Assembly (NCBI GenBank): GCA_044235425.1
Contig: JBIIHW010000011.1
Coordinates: 62,001-126,000 of the forward strand
DNA length: 64,000 nucleotides
Source of the DNA: JBJSXJ01 sp044235425
GTDB taxonomy: Bacteria; Planctomycetota; Planctomycetia; Pirellulales; Pirellulaceae
Reading direction: 5' to 3'
The notes beneath the pieces were generated by a model that saw only the letters and a program-made list of their open reading frames with translations, ran no database searches and was not told the DNA's origin. A program made the position numbers and the translations under genes. The number at the start of each line of letters is the position of its first letter. The first letter of the stretch is position 1. Below, one piece after another: positions 43,771 to 52,266 of the stretch.

Positions 43771-45216
43771 TTAGGAACGCGGTTTGCCCAGGATGCGCAG
43801 GTCGTCGATCATGGAACAACGACGTTCGCGCGTGAACGTCAGCGGGGTGGTAACCCCTTCACCGGTCGGGCCCGCGATCGAAAACGACAGGTAGCCTTCG
43901 CCACCCAGGCCCAGAGCGGCCATACAAGGACCGTTCTTCACGAACAGTGTCGTGTCCATGATCCGACCCATACGGGTCATGTTGCGAACATCATGCGAGT
44001 GAATGATGCTGGTGTGACGGAATCCATGCTCCGCCTCTTTTGCCTTCTCGATCGCCTCGTCCACATCGCGCACTCGCACGAACGGAACGAAGGGCATCAT
44101 CTGTTCTACTCCCACAAACGGATTGCCGTAGTCGGTTTCCGCAAACAGCAGTTCGACGGACCCCGGCACGGAACGGTCGGCACCCCGGGCGAGCACGGCG
44201 GCATCTTGCCCCAAGAATTCCTTCGACGGAGCGTCATGTTTATGTTCCCCTTCGCCCACCGGAAGGATGGCACGGCGAGTGAGGGTGTCGGCTTCGCGAC
44301 TGGAAAGTCGGACCGCTCCCGCACGTTCCATCGCTTGGAGCATGCGATCAAATACCGCATTGACGACGAAGACTTCCTTTTCCGCGATACAGAGCAGATT
44401 GTTGTCGAAGGAAGCGCCGGTAATGATGTTCGCCGCCGCTCGATCGAGATCGGCTGTTTCGTCGACCACGACCGGAGGGTTTCCGGGGCCAGCTACGATG
44501 GCGCGCTTGCCGCTATTGAGTGCGGCGCGAGCGACTGCAGGACCACCCGTGACGCAGATCAGTGCGATGCCGCGATGCTTGAAAATGGCGGCTGCCGATT
44601 CCAGCGTGGGCTCGGCGATGATCGTAATTAAATTGTCGATGCCCACTTCTCGGTAAATCGCTTCGTTGTAGCGCCGCACGCCCTCGGCGGCCACTTTCTT
44701 GCCGCTGGGATGCGGATTCACCACGATCGTGTTGCCACCGGCGATCATGCTGATGGCATTGCCGGTAAGCGTGGGCAGGGAGTGCGTCACGGGAGTGATG
44801 GCGCCAATCACACCAAACGGTGCATGTTCGATCACCGCCAAACCATGATCACCGCTGAATACCTCACTGCGCATGAACTCCACACCAGGAGTGCGCAAGC
44901 CCAACGTTTTGAGCTTTTCAATTTTATGAACGAGTCGACCAATCTTGGTCTCGTTCATCTCCATCGTCCCCAGTTCCACACAGTGTTCAATCGCCAGACG
45001 ACGGATGATCTCAATCACTCGTCGACGATCCTCGAGCGTGCGTTCCGAGAGTTGTTCGAAGGCGTCGCGAGCGGCAGCGACGGCTTCATCCACACAGGTG
45101 AACACACCATAGCGGCCGGTAAAACGTGTACCAGCCACCACCGGTGCTCGGCCCACCTGAGCCAGCACCTGCGAAACAACGTTGCGAATCAGATCTTCGT
45201 TGATGGTCAATGACAT
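43771..45216 (-). CDS. CoA-acylating aldehyde dehydrogenase (PduP/EutE type) of the microcompartment
   Basis: Converts an aldehyde, here probably lactaldehyde, to its acyl-CoA with NAD. The 481-residue enzyme has the nucleotide-binding pattern ICVTGGPAVARAALNSGKRA and the catalytic cysteine in SFDNNLLCIAEKEVFV (Cys276). The motif order fits PduP/EutE rather than hydrolytic ALDHs. The N-terminal helix INEDLIRNVVSQVLAQVG is the typical encapsulation peptide. The gene is flanked by BMC-P genes on both sides, and the upstream one ends 6 bp before its start. Acyl-CoA goes to PduL, which regenerates CoA inside the lumen. Confidence 0.92.
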   Translation of the reverse strand: MSLTINEDLIRNVVSQVLAQVGRAPVVAGTRFTGRYGVFTCVDEAVAAARDAFEQLSERTLEDRRRVIEIIRRLAIEHCVELGTMEMNETKIGRLVHKIEKLKTLGLRTPGVEFMRSEVFSGDHGLAVIEHAPFGVIGAITPVTHSLPTLTGNAISMIAGGNTIVVNPHPSGKKVAAEGVRRYNEAIYREVGIDNLITIIAEPTLESAAAIFKHRGIALICVTGGPAVARAALNSGKRAIVAGPGNPPVVVDETADLDRAAANIITGASFDNNLLCIAEKEVFVVNAVFDRMLQAMERAGAVRLSSREADTLTRRAILPVGEGEHKHDAPSKEFLGQDAAVLARGADRSVPGSVELLFAETDYGNPFVGVEQMMPFVPFVRVRDVDEAIEKAKEAEHGFRHTSIIHSHDVRNMTRMGRIMDTTLFVKNGPCMAALGLGGEGYLSFSIAGPTGEGVTTPLTFTRERRCSMIDDLRILGKPRS

Positions 45217-45222
45217 AACTTG

Positions 45223-45537
45223 TTACACCGGATCTCGATGGTAAACGCAGAGTTGTGCGACATGCACTTGATCGACGATGCCGATGACGACAGCATCGAT
45301 CGGCAGATTCTTGGTTTCGGGGGTGAGTCGCGCGCTGGAGCCTTGCGTCAGCAAGACGAAGTCACCTTCGCCCGCGCCTAACGTGTCGACGGCGACGAAC
45401 GTTCGTCCCGTGGTCACTAAGCTTTGACGCTCATTGGGCTCCAGTCGAAACGGTTCTACGATCAGCAGTTTAAAGCCGACCATGGAGTCAACTTTTTGTG
45501 TCGAGACCAGTGAACCGGCGACTTTGGCGAGAAACAT
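45223..45537 (-). CDS. BMC-P vertex protein (EutN/CcmL family), copy 1
   Basis: A 104-residue shell vertex protein: MFLAKVAGSLVSTQKVDSMV at the N-terminus, TFVAVDTLGAGEGDFVLLTQ in the middle and IDAVVIGIVDQVHV near the end. The last part matches the EutN C-terminal strand that contacts neighbouring hexamers. It lies 11 bp after ackA and 6 bp before the aldehyde dehydrogenase gene in the same operon. Confidence 0.92.
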   Translation of the reverse strand: MFLAKVAGSLVSTQKVDSMVGFKLLIVEPFRLEPNERQSLVTTGRTFVAVDTLGAGEGDFVLLTQGSSARLTPETKNLPIDAVVIGIVDQVHVAQLCVYHRDPV

Positions 45538-45548
45538 GGTTGGTTGTC

Positions 45549-46736
45549 CTAAGGGGCGGTGAGCACGGCCAGCGACTGCCGCGCAACAATCAGTTCCTCA
45601 TTGGTTGGCACAATCCAGATTTGCGTACGGCTTGTCGCCGCCTGAATGGGACCTTCGCCGCGAGCGGTCGAGTTGCGGGTTTCATCAAGCGAGATGCCGA
45701 GATTATCCAGTTGGCCAACGACGGCTGAACGCACTCGCCAGGCGTTTTCACCAATCCCACCGGTGAAGACGATCGCATCGGCACCGTTGAGTTCCGCGAG
45801 CAAGCCACCCAGATGTCGACGGATTTCGGCCGCGAAGACATCGAGTGCGAGTTGTGCGCGAGCATGGCCCTTGTCGGCAGCTTCTTCCAAATCGCGAATA
45901 TCACCACTGACGCCGCTAAGCCCCAGCAGTCCGCTCCGTTCTGCCAGCTGGTCCAGCACCTGCTCAAGACTCTGCCCCGTTCCCCGCATGATGACCGGCA
46001 GCGCGAAGGGATCGAAATCGCCCACTCGATTGTTGTGAGGCAGCCCTGATTGAGGACTCATCCCCATCGTCGTCCCCACACTCTCCAGGCCCCGAATCGC
46101 ACACAAGCTATTGGATCCGCCGAGGTGACAGGAAATGACCTTGAGATCCGCGCGGCCCAGCAGTTGAGCGATCCGCTGAGCGATAAAGCGGTGGCTGGCA
46201 CCATGAAACCCCCAGCGACGCACCTGAAACTTTTCCGCCCATTCATAGGGAATCGGATAGTACTTCAGATAGTCTGGAGCGGTCGCATGGAAACCGGTTT
46301 CAAAGGCGGCCACCAGGGGAATGTCGGGCAGCTTCTCCGCCAGCAATCGCATCGCATTGATATACGGAGGATTATGAGCGGGTGCGACCGAACTCATCTC
46401 TTCCATCGCTGCCAATACGTCGGCGGTCACGCGCTGCACACCACTCACTCGTCCACCATGGACCGCTTTGAATCCGATCGCCGCAACCTCTGCTGCCTCG
46501 CGCAGACAGCCGTGCTGCGAGTCGGTGAGTTGGTCCAGGCACTGGCGTACGGCGACGGCATGGTCGGGAACGTGGGCCACCAGTTCTTGTCGCCAAGAAC
46601 CAATCTCCACGAAACAACGACTTTCCGCCGAACCGATTCGCTCAATTCCGCCGCGCGCCAATTGACGCTCGTCGTGCATGTCGAAAAGCCGGTACTTGAA
46701 ACTGGTGGAACCTAAATTCGCGACCAGGATCTTCAT
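45549..46736 (-). CDS. ackA: Acetate/propionate kinase
   Basis: Transfers phosphate from acetyl-, propionyl- or lactyl-phosphate to ADP. The 395 residues match the family length of about 400. The N-terminal phosphate motif is ILVANLGSTSFKYRLFD, the substrate loop is RRWGFHGASHRFIAQRI, and the second ATPase-fold motif is AIVFTGGIGENAWRVR. No encapsulation helix is seen, so it may work outside the shell and release ATP to the cytosol. Its place in the BMC operon, between shell genes, assigns it to the end of the lactaldehyde pathway: acyl-CoA, then acyl-phosphate by PduL, then acid plus ATP. Confidence 0.94.
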   Translation of the reverse strand: MKILVANLGSTSFKYRLFDMHDERQLARGGIERIGSAESRCFVEIGSWRQELVAHVPDHAVAVRQCLDQLTDSQHGCLREAAEVAAIGFKAVHGGRVSGVQRVTADVLAAMEEMSSVAPAHNPPYINAMRLLAEKLPDIPLVAAFETGFHATAPDYLKYYPIPYEWAEKFQVRRWGFHGASHRFIAQRIAQLLGRADLKVISCHLGGSNSLCAIRGLESVGTTMGMSPQSGLPHNNRVGDFDPFALPVIMRGTGQSLEQVLDQLAERSGLLGLSGVSGDIRDLEEAADKGHARAQLALDVFAAEIRRHLGGLLAELNGADAIVFTGGIGENAWRVRSAVVGQLDNLGISLDETRNSTARGEGPIQAATSRTQIWIVPTNEELIVARQSLAVLTAP

Positions 46737-46785
46737 GGTCTTATCCCCGCTTGGTCTGCTTGCTCGGCCCTCGCTCCCGTCGCGT

Positions 46786-47055
46786 TTACGACAAGAACGC
46801 GTCCATCAAGCCTTCCGCTGGTCGAGGAATGACATGGCTGCCGACAAGTTCACCGGCGGCCTGAGCCGCTTGTGCACCGGCTTCCACCGCGGCCCGCACG
46901 CTGCCCACATCCCCGCTGACAATCGTTGTTACCAGCGCGCCGCCAATGCCGATCCGGCGTTCGATCTTCACATTTGCAGCTTTCGCCATCGCATCGGTGG
47001 CTTCCACCAATCCGACCAAGCCCTTGGTCTCAATCAATCCAATTGCACTTAACAT
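46786..47055 (-). CDS. BMC-H hexameric shell protein, copy 2
   Basis: Begins at MLSAIGLIETKGLVGLVEAT, just after GGAAGGATAG; an upstream frame of 10 codons lacks a site. The 89 residues make one BMC domain. IGIGGALVTTIVSGDVGSVR leads into the pore loop, followed by AGAQAAQAAGELVGSHVIPR. Hexamers tile the shell facets. It is a paralogue of the BMC-H encoded just before it. ackA follows 49 bp later. Confidence 0.94.
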   Translation of the reverse strand: MLSAIGLIETKGLVGLVEATDAMAKAANVKIERRIGIGGALVTTIVSGDVGSVRAAVEAGAQAAQAAGELVGSHVIPRPAEGLMDAFLS

Positions 47056-47109
47056 TGATCTATCCTTCCTTCTGTTCTGCTTCACGTTAGGTTCACGTTC
47101 TTCGTCGGC

Positions 47110-47433
47110 TTACTCTTCGCCCGAACCCTTGCGCGGTGCACCACCACGCTTGATCGGCGGCGGCAGCACGATCGCCAGGTCCTCATGTGGACGCGGAATG
47201 ACCTGCACGCTCACCACCTCGCCCACGCGACCCGCCGCCGCAGCACCCGCATCGGTCGCTGCCTTAACGGCCGCTACGTCACCCGTAACGAACGCCGACA
47301 CCAAGCCGCTTCCCACTTTGTCCCAGCCCACGAACTGGACGTTCGCCGCTTTCAACATCGCGTCGGTCGCTTCCACCAAGGAAATGAATCCCTTGGTTTC
47401 GATCATGCCGAGCGCTTCCATCGTCTTTGCCAT
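47110..47433 (-). CDS. BMC-H hexameric shell protein, copy 1
   Basis: The start MAKTMEALGMIETKGFISLV follows a GGAGAG ribosome site and is preferred to a 14-codon longer frame. The BMC domain covers residues 5-90 (VGWDKVGSGLVSAFVTGDVA, then the pore loop, then VSVQVIPRPHEDL). A tail of 15 residues rich in Pro, Gly and Lys follows. Probably the major facet protein because it is the first shell gene after PduL. Confidence 0.94.
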   Translation of the reverse strand: MAKTMEALGMIETKGFISLVEATDAMLKAANVQFVGWDKVGSGLVSAFVTGDVAAVKAATDAGAAAAGRVGEVVSVQVIPRPHEDLAIVLPPPIKRGGAPRKGSGEE

Positions 47434-47561
47434 GATGAAATCTCTCCACGCTAAAAATAAAACAACCATCCCCAATCGTTGTCGATCGACGACACGCAGC
47501 GCGTGACCAGCGTCACCCCGGGCGCTCGCCGCTCAGCCAGTTCCAGCCCTGGCCAGGCACG

Positions 47562-48302
47562 TTAATGCTGATGCTTCGTGGAGCAGCCACAGGGAGGATC
47601 TTGTTTAAAAATCTCCACCTTGGTCGCTCCGTCCAGCCAGCAAGAATTTCCCTCGTCCGTATCAATGTGAACTTCCAGCTTGCTGGTCGCATCGGCACGC
47701 ACCAGCAAATCCTCGAATACCACCGAACACTGATGGGCTTGCACTCGCAGTTTCATGAAGTCGCCGTTCTTCACGCCGTAGTACGCGGCATCCTGGTGGT
47801 TCATGTGCACATGTCGCGCCGCACGAATGACACCCCGAGTTAATTCCACCACGCCCTTGGGGCCGACGAGGACACAGCCCGGCGTGCCATCAATCTGGCC
47901 GCTATGTCGTACCGGTGCATCAATCCCCAGTGAAATCGAATCCGTAAATGCCAACTCCACCTGACTGTGCGGTCGAGTTGGTCCTAAGACGCGCACGGTC
48001 GGTAACATCCGCCGCCGCGGACCAACCACCATCACCGTCTCTTCCGCCGCATAAAAGCCGTCCTGATAAAGCGGCTTGCCGGGAGTTAACTTGGCACCCG
48101 AGCCAAACAGAATCTCCACATGCTCATCCGTCAAATGGCAATGACGAGCCGAAATGCTGACGGTGAGATTGGGGATATAGGGCGCACCGCCAGCCCCCGT
48201 CCCTGCCACGGGCGCACCCGCCAAACCACCGCTCGCTCCCCCCGCAAATACGATCTCGCGCACAATCCGCTCAATCGTCGATCGATCAAAATTGCCTGCC
48301 AT
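47562..48302 (-). CDS. pduL: Phosphate propanoyltransferase PduL
   Basis: Exchanges the CoA of an acyl-CoA for phosphate, recycling CoA inside the compartment. The start MAGNFDRSTIERIVREIVFA, after AAGAAGAGA, also gives an N-terminal amphipathic encapsulation helix. The enzyme has the two PduL beta-barrel domains with zinc ligands visible as SARHCHL and ARHVHM, and LEVHIDTDEGN in the second barrel. The length of 246 residues is somewhat above that of classical PduL (about 210) because of the targeting region. It is the first structural gene after the DeoR regulator, 22 bp apart. The C-terminus CGCSTKHQH is Cys/His-rich and could bind metal. Confidence 0.93.
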   Translation of the reverse strand: MAGNFDRSTIERIVREIVFAGGASGGLAGAPVAGTGAGGAPYIPNLTVSISARHCHLTDEHVEILFGSGAKLTPGKPLYQDGFYAAEETVMVVGPRRRMLPTVRVLGPTRPHSQVELAFTDSISLGIDAPVRHSGQIDGTPGCVLVGPKGVVELTRGVIRAARHVHMNHQDAAYYGVKNGDFMKLRVQAHQCSVVFEDLLVRADATSKLEVHIDTDEGNSCWLDGATKVEIFKQDPPCGCSTKHQH

Positions 48303-48324
48303 ACTCAGAGATCTCTTCTTGCCT

Positions 48325-49137
48325 TCAAAGGTGAGTTTCAAGAGGTGGCTCGGCGACGGCACCGCTGCCCGCCTCGGCCATCACAACCTGGACGCCCGCC
48401 GCCGCTAATCGCTGCTGCCACTCCACCGGTAAATCACTGTCCGTCACCAGCACGTCGGCGGCGCTGAGTTCATCCACCAGCGCCAAACTTGTGCGGCCAA
48501 ACTTCGTACTGTCCGCGACCACGATCACTTCATCCGCCGCCCGCATCATCCCCCGCTCGGTCTCCACCAAGAGCAAATGGCTGTTGAAATAGCCCCGCTC
48601 ATTAATCCCCGCCACGCTCAGGACGGCCCGCCGAGCGGTCAGTTCACCGAGCATGCGATCCGCATACGGCCCCAGGGAAACACCCGTCCGCGTATGAATG
48701 TAGCCACCGATAAACACCAGATCCGCAGCGTCTGTCGAAGTGAACAAATTCGCGACCGGCAGGGAGTTCGTCACCACCTGCAGCGGACGCCCCACCAGCA
48801 GCTGCGCCAGTTCGTAAGTCGTACTCCCCCCGTCCATGAGCAACGTGTCGTTGTCCTCAATAAGTCGCGCGGCAGCCCGTGCAATCTGCCGTTTCTTTTC
48901 CCAGTTGGCGGACTGTCGCTGGTCAAAATGCACAATCTTCGGGGACGGACCGGTGTAAAACACCCCGCCATGCGTCCGCTTGGCCGACCCCGCCTCCTCC
49001 AACAAGTCCAAATCACGGCGTACCGTCGATTCGGAAACCTGCAGTCGAGCTGCTAAGTCGGGCAAAGTAGCGAACCCTTGCTGTCGCACCAGCTCCAGCA
49101 ACCGTCCGCGCCGCTCATCCGCGATCATGGTTGACAC
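48325..49137 (-). CDS. DeoR/GlpR-family transcriptional regulator of the BMC operon
   Basis: A 270-residue regulator. The N-terminal winged helix shows the DeoR pattern: LPDLAARLQVSESTVRRDLD followed by SAKRTHGGV. The C-terminal sugar-phosphate sensor domain has the DGGSTTYELAQLL loop and VVTNSLPVANLF that bind phosphorylated sugars in this family. It is the first gene of the operon, so it very probably regulates its own transcription and that of the BMC genes, released by fuculose- or rhamnulose-phosphate (inference). Translation starts at GTG (49137) or ATG (49128). Confidence 0.9.
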   Translation of the reverse strand: MSTMIADERRGRLLELVRQQGFATLPDLAARLQVSESTVRRDLDLLEEAGSAKRTHGGVFYTGPSPKIVHFDQRQSANWEKKRQIARAAARLIEDNDTLLMDGGSTTYELAQLLVGRPLQVVTNSLPVANLFTSTDAADLVFIGGYIHTRTGVSLGPYADRMLGELTARRAVLSVAGINERGYFNSHLLLVETERGMMRAADEVIVVADSTKFGRTSLALVDELSAADVLVTDSDLPVEWQQRLAAAGVQVVMAEAGSGAVAEPPLETHL

Positions 49138-49544
49138 AAATCTCTCAAAATCACGCCATTAAATTATCGAATTTGCTCACTATGCCAGCGCTGAGTGTGG
49201 AAATCAATCACCCAGTGATGAAATTCTGTCAGGCCGGTTCATTCGCGACGACACCAATCGCTCGGGATCCCGCCACCTACCCAGAATGAATCGTCTCATC
49301 TATCGGCTTACCTGGTCTCTGTAGGTTGCCAAAACTGCGCGGCTTTCGCGAATTCCCACGCCCGCTCGCGCTGAATTTCCGCGTATCGTGAACCTGGCCG
49401 ACTACAAGTTTTGCGTCGACCGCTCCGAGTGGATTGATTTTCAGGCGCTGGGACGCTGATAATGCGCCCCGCAAATCGGGCTGGAACGTCTCGTTTACCC
49501 CAGCTTCCACCTCCTCACCTCCTTGGTCCTTTGGAGTACCCCGC
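49138..49544. promoter_or_regulatory. Divergent promoter region of the BMC operon and the NHL gene
   Basis: No gene supported. A perfect dyad ATCACCCAGTGAT lies at 49207-49219, 70 bp before the regulator start, and is a candidate DeoR-type operator. An A/T-rich stretch with GATAAT on the minus strand lies near 49167, a possible -10 element for the operon. Upstream in-frame codons of the NHL gene are open to 49434. Confidence 0.45.
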
Positions 49545-50636
49545 ATGAAGACCGCCCCCGCGACCTCCCGCCGCCAATTCCTCGCTACCACCGCCGCCGC
49601 TGGTACCGCGCTGCTCGCCGCCCCCACCATCCTCACCGCTTCCAAGACTGACGGCGAGCTGATTGTGGGAGAGGGCGAGCATCGCTTTCGCGTGCGCCAT
49701 GATTGGCCGCAACTGCCAGCGGAATTCTCGTGGCAGACCACCCATAACGTCGCTGTCGACAAGGCCGGCAACGTCTATGTCATTCACGAAGGACGTGCCA
49801 ATCTCAAGGATCATCCGTCGATCTTTGTCTTCGATCCTCAAGGCCGTTACGTCCGCTCGTTCGGCAGCCAATTTCAAGGTGGTGGGCATGGCATCGAGAT
49901 TCGCGAAGAAGGCGGCGAAGAGTTTCTCTACGTCTGCGCCTATCAGCATCTCAAAACGTTCGCAAAGATGACGCTCAAAGGTGAAAAGATCTGGCAGCAG
50001 TATGCACCCATGGACTCCGGCGTCTACGCGGTCGATGAAGATAAGAAGCCCACTGGTCAGTGGGGACGCGATCGCTTTATGCCGACCAATTTCGCTTGGA
50101 TGGAGGATGGCGGTTTCCTGCTCGCCGATGGCTACGGCGCTTTCGTCATTCATCGCTATGACAAAAATGGCCAATGGCTCTCGTGCTTTGGCGGAGCTGG
50201 CAATGGTGAAGGAAAGTTCAACACTCCGCATGGACTCTGGGTCGATCGTCGCGCGGGGCGTGAACCGGCGATCGTCGTTTGCGATCGAGCGCACAACACG
50301 CTGCAAACATTCAGCCTCGATGGCAAGTATCAGCAGACGTTAAAGGGCTATGGCCTTCCCGCCAATGCTGAAACCTGGAAGAACCTGCTGGTGATTCCAG
50401 AACTGCATGCCCGCCTTACGCTACTCAATGAAAAGAACGAAGTCGTCGCTCGACTAGGCGATGACGTAGCCCGCGTCACGGGCAAGGATGGTGGGCAGAT
50501 TCGCGGCGATCAGTCAAAATGGCAAGCCGGCAAGTTTGTGCATCCGCACGATGCCTGTTTCGGTCACGACGGCAGCATTTTCGTCGCTGAATGGGTGGGC
50601 ACAGGCCGCGTCACCAAGTTGGAAAAACTGTCTTAA
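49545..50636 (+). CDS. Tat-exported NHL-repeat beta-propeller protein
   Basis: The start MKTAPATSRRQFLATTAAAG carries a twin-arginine signal (SRRQFL) with an Ala-rich h-region, and GGAG lies about 10 bases before it. The 363-residue mature region contains NHL-type blades such as VAVDKAGNVYVIHEG, FDPQGRYVRSFGSQFQGGGH, FGGAGNGEGKFNTPHGLWVD and a last FVHPHDACFGHDGSIFVAEW. A six-bladed propeller fits the length. Exported folded protein; a sugar- or peptide-binding or lyase role is possible but not readable. It is followed after 19 bp by the ceramidase-like gene, likely the same operon. Confidence 0.85.
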   Translation: MKTAPATSRRQFLATTAAAGTALLAAPTILTASKTDGELIVGEGEHRFRVRHDWPQLPAEFSWQTTHNVAVDKAGNVYVIHEGRANLKDHPSIFVFDPQGRYVRSFGSQFQGGGHGIEIREEGGEEFLYVCAYQHLKTFAKMTLKGEKIWQQYAPMDSGVYAVDEDKKPTGQWGRDRFMPTNFAWMEDGGFLLADGYGAFVIHRYDKNGQWLSCFGGAGNGEGKFNTPHGLWVDRRAGREPAIVVCDRAHNTLQTFSLDGKYQQTLKGYGLPANAETWKNLLVIPELHARLTLLNEKNEVVARLGDDVARVTGKDGGQIRGDQSKWQAGKFVHPHDACFGHDGSIFVAEWVGTGRVTKLEKLS

Positions 50637-50655
50637 GACCACAGGAGCAGGATCC

Positions 50656-52209
50656 ATGCGTTTTCATCGTGCGACCCATCTGCTGTTTTTCGCCATGCTC
50701 GTCGGCACGCTCGTCGGTGTCACCGGCAGTGGCCGCTCGGCCCACGCAGTTCCTCCTCCCGAGCAAACTTGGATTTGGGCGGGAGTGGCTGAAATTGACA
50801 TCACGCCGCCCGAAAAATATCCGATCTCCGGTTACTATCACGAGCGACTGGCAACCGGCACGATCGATCCCCTCAAAGCCCGAGCGTTAGTCTTGCGTAC
50901 CAAGCCCGCTCGCGCTTCGGAGTCTCCACCGCCCGAAACTGCGGTCGTCATCGTCTGCTGTGACCTCACCGGCATCGCGACCGATTTAGTAATGGAGGTA
51001 CGCCGCCGAGTTGCTCGGGCGGTAAATGTTCCCGAATCGCAGATCATTCTCACAGGCTCGCATTCGCACACCGCTCCCGATTACTTCAAGGATCTCTATC
51101 AGTACCTGGAGAAGCCGGTCGCCGAGCGGGATGCGTCGCGCTACGCCGCGAAGCTGATTGACCGCCTGAGCCAAGTGATCCTCACGGCGAATGAACGCAC
51201 GCGACCGGTGGAGCTACGGGCGGGAGCCATTCGACAAGAAACCGCCGTTTCCTTTAATCGTCGATTTGTCATGCGTGATGGTAGTCAGCGGACCTGGATG
51301 AGTCTTGAGAATCCTGAAGTCGTCCGCGCCGCTGGCCCGATCGATCCTCTCATTCAGCTCGTCGCCCTGCAGGACGTCGAGTCGCAGAAGCCATTGGCGG
51401 TCCTCTCAAATTTCGCTCTGCACCTCGATACCGTGGGCGGGACGCAGTGGAGTGCTGATTATCCGGCATTCATTGAACAGGCGGTGCGTCACAAGCTGGG
51501 ACCCGATGTGATTTCCCTCTTCGGACTAGGGTGCTGCGGCGACATCAATCATGTGAATCCTGCCAGCAAGGTGCGCAATAAGACGGCCGAGATTGGCCAA
51601 GCATTAGGCGCTACCATTCAGCAAGCTCTGCCTGACCTAACCATCATCCCGCGAGCAGCTCAGCCCCACTCGGAACTGCGCGTTGCCACCGCCAAAGTTC
51701 CTGGTCGCTTCCTGGCGGTGACGGAAGAACAACTGGCTGCCGCGCGACCGCTGCTCACCGACGCGCGCAACGGTAAGGCGGTCGACTTCTTCACTCAAGT
51801 GGCTGGCTACAAGCACCTCATGATCGATCAATTGCGTCATCGCCGAACACCTGCGGAAGCCGCTCAGCTGGTTGGTTGGGGGTTGTCGCATACGCTCAGC
51901 GGAGTCGGAGAGGAGATGCCACTGGAAGTAGCGGTCGTCACCGTCGGTGCCGATTTGGCGCTAGTCTTCCTGCCTGGTGAAGTGTTCGTGGAACTGGGGC
52001 TGGCAATCAAGCAAGCGTCACCCTATCGGCAAACGCTGGTCATTGAACTGAGTAATGCTTGCGAGACGCTTTACTTGCCCACGCGAGCTGCCTTTGCGGG
52101 CGGTGGCTATGAGGTCACGAACGCAGCGCTGCAGCCCGGCACGGGTGAATTGCTCGTCGAAACCGCGGTTCGCCTGATAGGCGAATGTGCTCGGCCGAAG
52201 AAGGAATAG
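50656..52209 (+). CDS. Neutral/alkaline ceramidase-like secreted protein
   Basis: A 517-residue exported protein starting with signal peptide MRFHRATHLLFFAMLVGTLV after AGGAG. The core matches the neutral ceramidase N-terminal family. It has AGVAEIDITPPEKYPISGYY, the zinc loop QIILTGSHSHTAPDY, and FALHLDTVGGTQWSADYP with further metal-site histidine. GLGCCGDINHVNP takes the place of the GD-x-S/N-PN active-site loop. The real substrate in planctomycetes is unknown; amide or ester lipids are plausible. It lacks the short C-terminal Ig-like domain of true ceramidases. It probably shares an operon with the NHL protein. Confidence 0.83.
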   Translation: MRFHRATHLLFFAMLVGTLVGVTGSGRSAHAVPPPEQTWIWAGVAEIDITPPEKYPISGYYHERLATGTIDPLKARALVLRTKPARASESPPPETAVVIVCCDLTGIATDLVMEVRRRVARAVNVPESQIILTGSHSHTAPDYFKDLYQYLEKPVAERDASRYAAKLIDRLSQVILTANERTRPVELRAGAIRQETAVSFNRRFVMRDGSQRTWMSLENPEVVRAAGPIDPLIQLVALQDVESQKPLAVLSNFALHLDTVGGTQWSADYPAFIEQAVRHKLGPDVISLFGLGCCGDINHVNPASKVRNKTAEIGQALGATIQQALPDLTIIPRAAQPHSELRVATAKVPGRFLAVTEEQLAAARPLLTDARNGKAVDFFTQVAGYKHLMIDQLRHRRTPAEAAQLVGWGLSHTLSGVGEEMPLEVAVVTVGADLALVFLPGEVFVELGLAIKQASPYRQTLVIELSNACETLYLPTRAAFAGGGYEVTNAALQPGTGELLVETAVRLIGECARPKKE

Positions 52210-52266
52210 CAGCGTAATTCTCGACCGCCCCTTCCCTGCTCTCATCTGCCCACAAGGATTTGCTTC

